From: Candidatus Roizmanbacteria bacterium
GTDB lineage: Bacteria; Patescibacteriota; Microgenomatia; UBA1406; GWC2-37-13
Reading direction: 5' to 3'
DNA: 64,000 bases
NCBI GenBank assembly: GCA_016215445.1
Contig: JACRJL010000003.1
Location: 62,001-126,000, forward strand
In this document: positions 61,406 through 64,000 of the stretch, in pieces
Numbering within the stretch: position 1 is the first letter of the stretch
Layout of the letters: each line of letters starts with the position of its first letter
The notes under the pieces: model-generated
Databases searched by the model: none
Seen by the model: only the letters and a program-made list of their open reading frames with translations
What the model was told of the DNA's origin: nothing
Program-made: the position numbers and the translations under genes

Positions 61406-62014
61406 ATGGTTAATGTTCTTAAGCCGACGTTAAAAAAAATGAAAATTAAGAACAGCGAAATTGAAGATTTACTTGGCGCAAAAAAAGTTAACTTTCCTAA
61501 ATATACGACTCAAATATTAAACTTAGCTAATAGAAATTCACAAGGTACTACTCCTAAGGTGGTCGGACAAATGAGTGAACTAATAAAACAATTTAGTGGA
61601 AAAGAATTAAATGAATGGGAAGAATGGTATAAGAAAAAATATCCAGAATCAATTAAAAATGCGACAGATAAAGCTATACCGATGGTTAAAAAATTAAAAG
61701 AAGCAATTGCCAAAATAGACGATAAATTAATAAAAGAGTGGGTTGAAGATCTAATTATTGTTAAAACATTTAGTGGACTAAAATTTCAAGAAGCTATATT
61801 AAAAAAAATATCTAAGCATTTAAGTAAACCTTATCGTTTATCCAACCCAAAAGAAGAAGCTAAGGGAATTGATGGATATATAGGTAAAATACCAGTAAGC
61901 ATTAAACCTGATTCATTTAAACATGAAAATAATTTGAATGAAGAGATTGATTTTAAAATAATTTTTTATTCTAAAAAAAAAGACGGTTTAACTATTGAAT
62001 TTAATCTTGATTAA
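61406..62014 (+). CDS. MjaI-like type II restriction endonuclease (CTAG)
   Basis: A 202-residue protein. The N-terminal part reads VNFPKYTTQILNLANRNSQGTTPKVVGQMSELI, and the catalytic region WVEDLIIVKTFSGLKFQEAIL with GIDGYIGKIPVSIK gives the E...D...S-x-K layout of PD-(D/E)XK nucleases. The sequence resembles the MjaI family, which cuts CTAG; specificity is by analogy. TACAAT is 9 bases before the ATG. It is convergent with the methyltransferase, and both are AT-rich. Confidence 0.8.
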   Translation: MVNVLKPTLKKMKIKNSEIEDLLGAKKVNFPKYTTQILNLANRNSQGTTPKVVGQMSELIKQFSGKELNEWEEWYKKKYPESIKNATDKAIPMVKKLKEAIAKIDDKLIKEWVEDLIIVKTFSGLKFQEAILKKISKHLSKPYRLSNPKEEAKGIDGYIGKIPVSIKPDSFKHENNLNEEIDFKIIFYSKKKDGLTIEFNLD

Positions 62015-62016
62015 GT

Positions 62017-63057
62017 TTATTTATAACTAACTTCATAAATATTATTTTTTAATTTTTCAATTTGAGCTATTTTATTTAGTACTATTTCTTCTTCTGGATT
62101 AGATACTACTGAAAAACCATATTTTTTGTTCCTATGTTTGAATTCTTTTCCTTTCCGTTTATTCAAAAATTCTTCGTGTTCTTTAATTCTTTTATCTATT
62201 GCTTTATTAGAAATATTAATTACATTATTAAAAGTTTTGTTTATAATGTTCGAAAAATCCTTTTCAATTTCAATACCGACACTATTTCTTTCAGAAACCA
62301 TTGCAGCCAACGATGTTGTACCTGTGCCTAAAAATGGATCTAATATAGTATCTCCTTTTACTGAATACATATTTATTAATCTGTAGACTAATTCAAACGG
62401 AAAAGCGGCGCTTCTTTTTCTCGTTTCTTTATCTAATAATTTTTGATTAGTTCCTTTTATATCAAACCAAATATCAGAAAACCATAAATTTCTTTCTTCC
62501 CAAAAAAAAGAGCTTTCCCTTCTATTTAGTTTTTGATCTTTTGTCTTAAATAATCTTTTACTATTTTTTCTAAATATTAAAATATATTCATGCTCTAGTG
62601 TTACATATGCACCAACAGGAAGCATTCCAGAGCCCATAAATTTATTAGGAGCATTAGTTTGTTTTCTCCATATTATTGCAGGCAAGATTTCAAAGCCAAT
62701 GCCAAAACAATAATTAATTATTCTTGAATGATTAGGATAAAGTTGAAAGTTACTATTTAAAGTTCTCGTTGCGTCACCAATATTAATACATGCAATAGCG
62801 CCGGGTTTTAAGACTCTATATAACTCGCTCCATACTTTGTCAAGTTCCTTGTGCATTAATTGAAAAGCACTTTTTCCATCATTTTGTTCTAATTTCTTTT
62901 CCATCATTTTGTTTTGTTTATTAAACATTTTGTCCCACATACTTATCATTGGATAAGGAGGAGATGTGACAACTAAATCAACGCTGTTAGATTTTAAATA
63001 ATCCATTTTTCTAGCGTCTTTATAAAGAATGCTATGGTTTGTATTTTTATTATTCAT
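62017..63057 (-). CDS. Type II DNA methyltransferase (N4-cytosine/N6-adenine, MjaI partner)
   Basis: A 346-residue methyltransferase with motif IV TSPPYPMISMWDK (S/T-P-P-Y, typical of N4-cytosine enzymes) near residue 30 and motif I DPFLGTGTTSLAA near residue 230, so the order is the beta group. It ends 2 bases after the restriction gene and would protect CTAG sites. AT-rich composition matches its partner. Confidence 0.88.
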   Translation of the reverse strand: MNNKNTNHSILYKDARKMDYLKSNSVDLVVTSPPYPMISMWDKMFNKQNKMMEKKLEQNDGKSAFQLMHKELDKVWSELYRVLKPGAIACINIGDATRTLNSNFQLYPNHSRIINYCFGIGFEILPAIIWRKQTNAPNKFMGSGMLPVGAYVTLEHEYILIFRKNSKRLFKTKDQKLNRRESSFFWEERNLWFSDIWFDIKGTNQKLLDKETRKRSAAFPFELVYRLINMYSVKGDTILDPFLGTGTTSLAAMVSERNSVGIEIEKDFSNIINKTFNNVINISNKAIDKRIKEHEEFLNKRKGKEFKHRNKKYGFSVVSNPEEEIVLNKIAQIEKLKNNIYEVSYK

Positions 63058-63237
63058 AGTTTATGCAGTATATAATTTATATACTAAAAACACTATTTTT
63101 TCTACACTAGTTCTCATAACATATTCAATATAAATAAACCTGAAAATTCTTTATAATCTCACTGCAATATTAGACTGGAATTATTACCCTTTTTCTCTTG
63201 CAAAGCTTCAAAAAAGGAGTATAACTGTCTCAAAAAT

Positions 63238-64000
63238 ATGGAAGATAAAATTACATATAGGAATTTATTAATGAAAATGAAGAAAATTAAAAAGAATTTA
63301 ATAAAGTTGAAACATTGGAAAAATAGCGCAAGGTTTGATTTGAACATTAATTTACTTGAAGAATTAACATTATCATTTGAAAATAACAGTTTACCCTACT
63401 TTTTAAATCAAAAAAATAAAAATGGTGAATGTATCTTTATGTTAAAAGAAGTAAGGGAATTTGTTTCTGTTTTCGAAATTCTATTTTTGTATTTTGAAAA
63501 ATTAGATAAAGAAAGCACTCAAGAATTAAATAATAAAATTGAGCATATACTAAGTGGGCCACAATTCACTTCAAAGGAAACTTTTATTAACAGCAAATCG
63601 AGAGACTATTTATTTGAAATAGTAATGGCAGCTGAATTTTTTAAACTTGGCGCAGAAATACAATTCAGGGTACATCCAGATGTATTGTTAAAAACAGCTA
63701 ATGATTATATGGTTGAATGTAAGAGAATATTATTTGGTGATAACGAATTTAAAAGATTAACTGGATTATCGTTAGAGGCCTGTAAACAATTATTCAATTC
63801 TAAAAAAAATACAGGAATAAAAATGGGAATAATTGCTTTAGATATAAGTTCAATTTTTGAACAAGGTAGATTTTTACTAAAAGCTAAAAATGAAAGAGAA
63901 GTCTTCTATAGGGTTCAGACAGATATGCAAAATTTACATGTAATTTTATTACATAATAATAGAATTCTAGATTATGCTAATAGAGGTTTATTAACTGCAT
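63238..64000 (+). CDS. Partial PD-(D/E)XK-like nuclease protein
   Basis: An ATG at 63238 opens a frame that stays open to the window edge (254 residues); TATAAC and a distant AAAGGAG lie upstream. SRDYLFEIVMAAEFFKLGAEI followed by PDVLLKTANDYMVECKRI gives an E...D...E-x-K layout typical of PD-(D/E)XK nucleases. It is very AT-rich and follows the restriction-modification pair, so it is probably part of the same acquired island. The C-terminus is missing. Confidence 0.7.
   Translation, partial: MEDKITYRNLLMKMKKIKKNLIKLKHWKNSARFDLNINLLEELTLSFENNSLPYFLNQKNKNGECIFMLKEVREFVSVFEILFLYFEKLDKESTQELNNKIEHILSGPQFTSKETFINSKSRDYLFEIVMAAEFFKLGAEIQFRVHPDVLLKTANDYMVECKRILFGDNEFKRLTGLSLEACKQLFNSKKNTGIKMGIIALDISSIFEQGRFLLKAKNEREVFYRVQTDMQNLHVILLHNNRILDYANRGLLTA

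Noticed and set aside
62126-62386. Plus-strand hydrophobic ORF inside the methyltransferase
   Set aside because: It is an antisense reading of the methyltransferase coding strand with no start signal.
1-64000. CRISPR array, insertion sequence or prophage
   Set aside because: No repeat-spacer pattern, transposase motif or phage structural gene was found.

Overview
The window looks like a chromosomal segment of a Patescibacteria (CPR) bacterium, most likely of the Microgenomates branch. The reasons are the small AT-rich gene set, a split type IV secretion (T4SS-like) gene set, short surface proteins with cohesin or sortase-like tails, an adenosylcobalamin-dependent ribonucleotide reductase, an archaeal-type RNA ligase partner protein, and endonuclease Q. 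TGA is used as a stop codon (for example at 26034-26036), so this is not one of the recoded CPR lineages. The assignment rests on gene content only; no phylogeny was run.

Layout. 0-9.5 kb: a flavoprotein fragment, T4SS coupling ATPase, acylphosphatase, an attenuator-like leader before a 67-residue ORF, RadC, tRNA-Ala(GGC), a phosphoribosyltransferase, PrgI-like/VirB4 T4SS genes and ribosomal protein S1. 9.6-13.7 kb: the origin region, with a Xer-like protein lacking catalytic residues, dnaA, DnaA boxes, dnaN and an RNA ligase partner protein. 13.6-20.3 kb: T4SS pilin and VirB6-like genes mixed with a SpoIID-type wall enzyme and two surface proteins. 20.2-32.7 kb: mixed housekeeping and surface genes, tmRNA with SmpB, MscL and a glycosyltransferase. 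32.6-35.5 kb: a serine-phosphate operon (aminotransferase, SerA, SerK-like kinase). 35.5-45.4 kb: EndoQ, O-antigen ligase, HU, ThiL, RNase Y, RecX, RecA, UbiA family. 45.5-56.7 kb: sugar isomerase, a cobalamin riboswitch, hydrolases, then nrdR-nrdJ-cobalamin adenosyltransferase-DUF4430-membrane protein. 56.8-61.4 kb: a cluster of unknown genes with a HExxH protein and two tandem paralogs. 61.4-64 kb: an AT-rich restriction island (MjaI-like endonuclease, methyltransferase, partial PD-(D/E)XK-like protein).

Regulation. Most operon heads have a TATAAT-like -10 box only 4-11 bases before the start codon, which predicts leaderless mRNAs. This moved several starts: SpoIID, D-2-hydroxyacid dehydrogenase, EndoQ, ComF, SmpB and the UbiA-family gene. 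Three divergent gene pairs share one near-palindromic -10 element. Genes expected to be highly expressed or regulated (HU, S1, recA, rny) instead have real 5' leaders, with a strong Shine-Dalgarno, hairpins or an operator-like palindrome.

The most interesting candidates are the cobalamin salvage-and-use locus, which includes a riboswitch in front of an unrecognised zinc-ribbon protein; the serine operon that ends in a SerK-like kinase instead of a phosphatase; the three-state attenuator; the three-way-junction 5' leader of rny; and the degenerate Xer protein beside dnaA. No CRISPR array, insertion sequence or prophage was seen. The only non-coding stretch longer than 300 bases is 28184-28630, which holds tmRNA.
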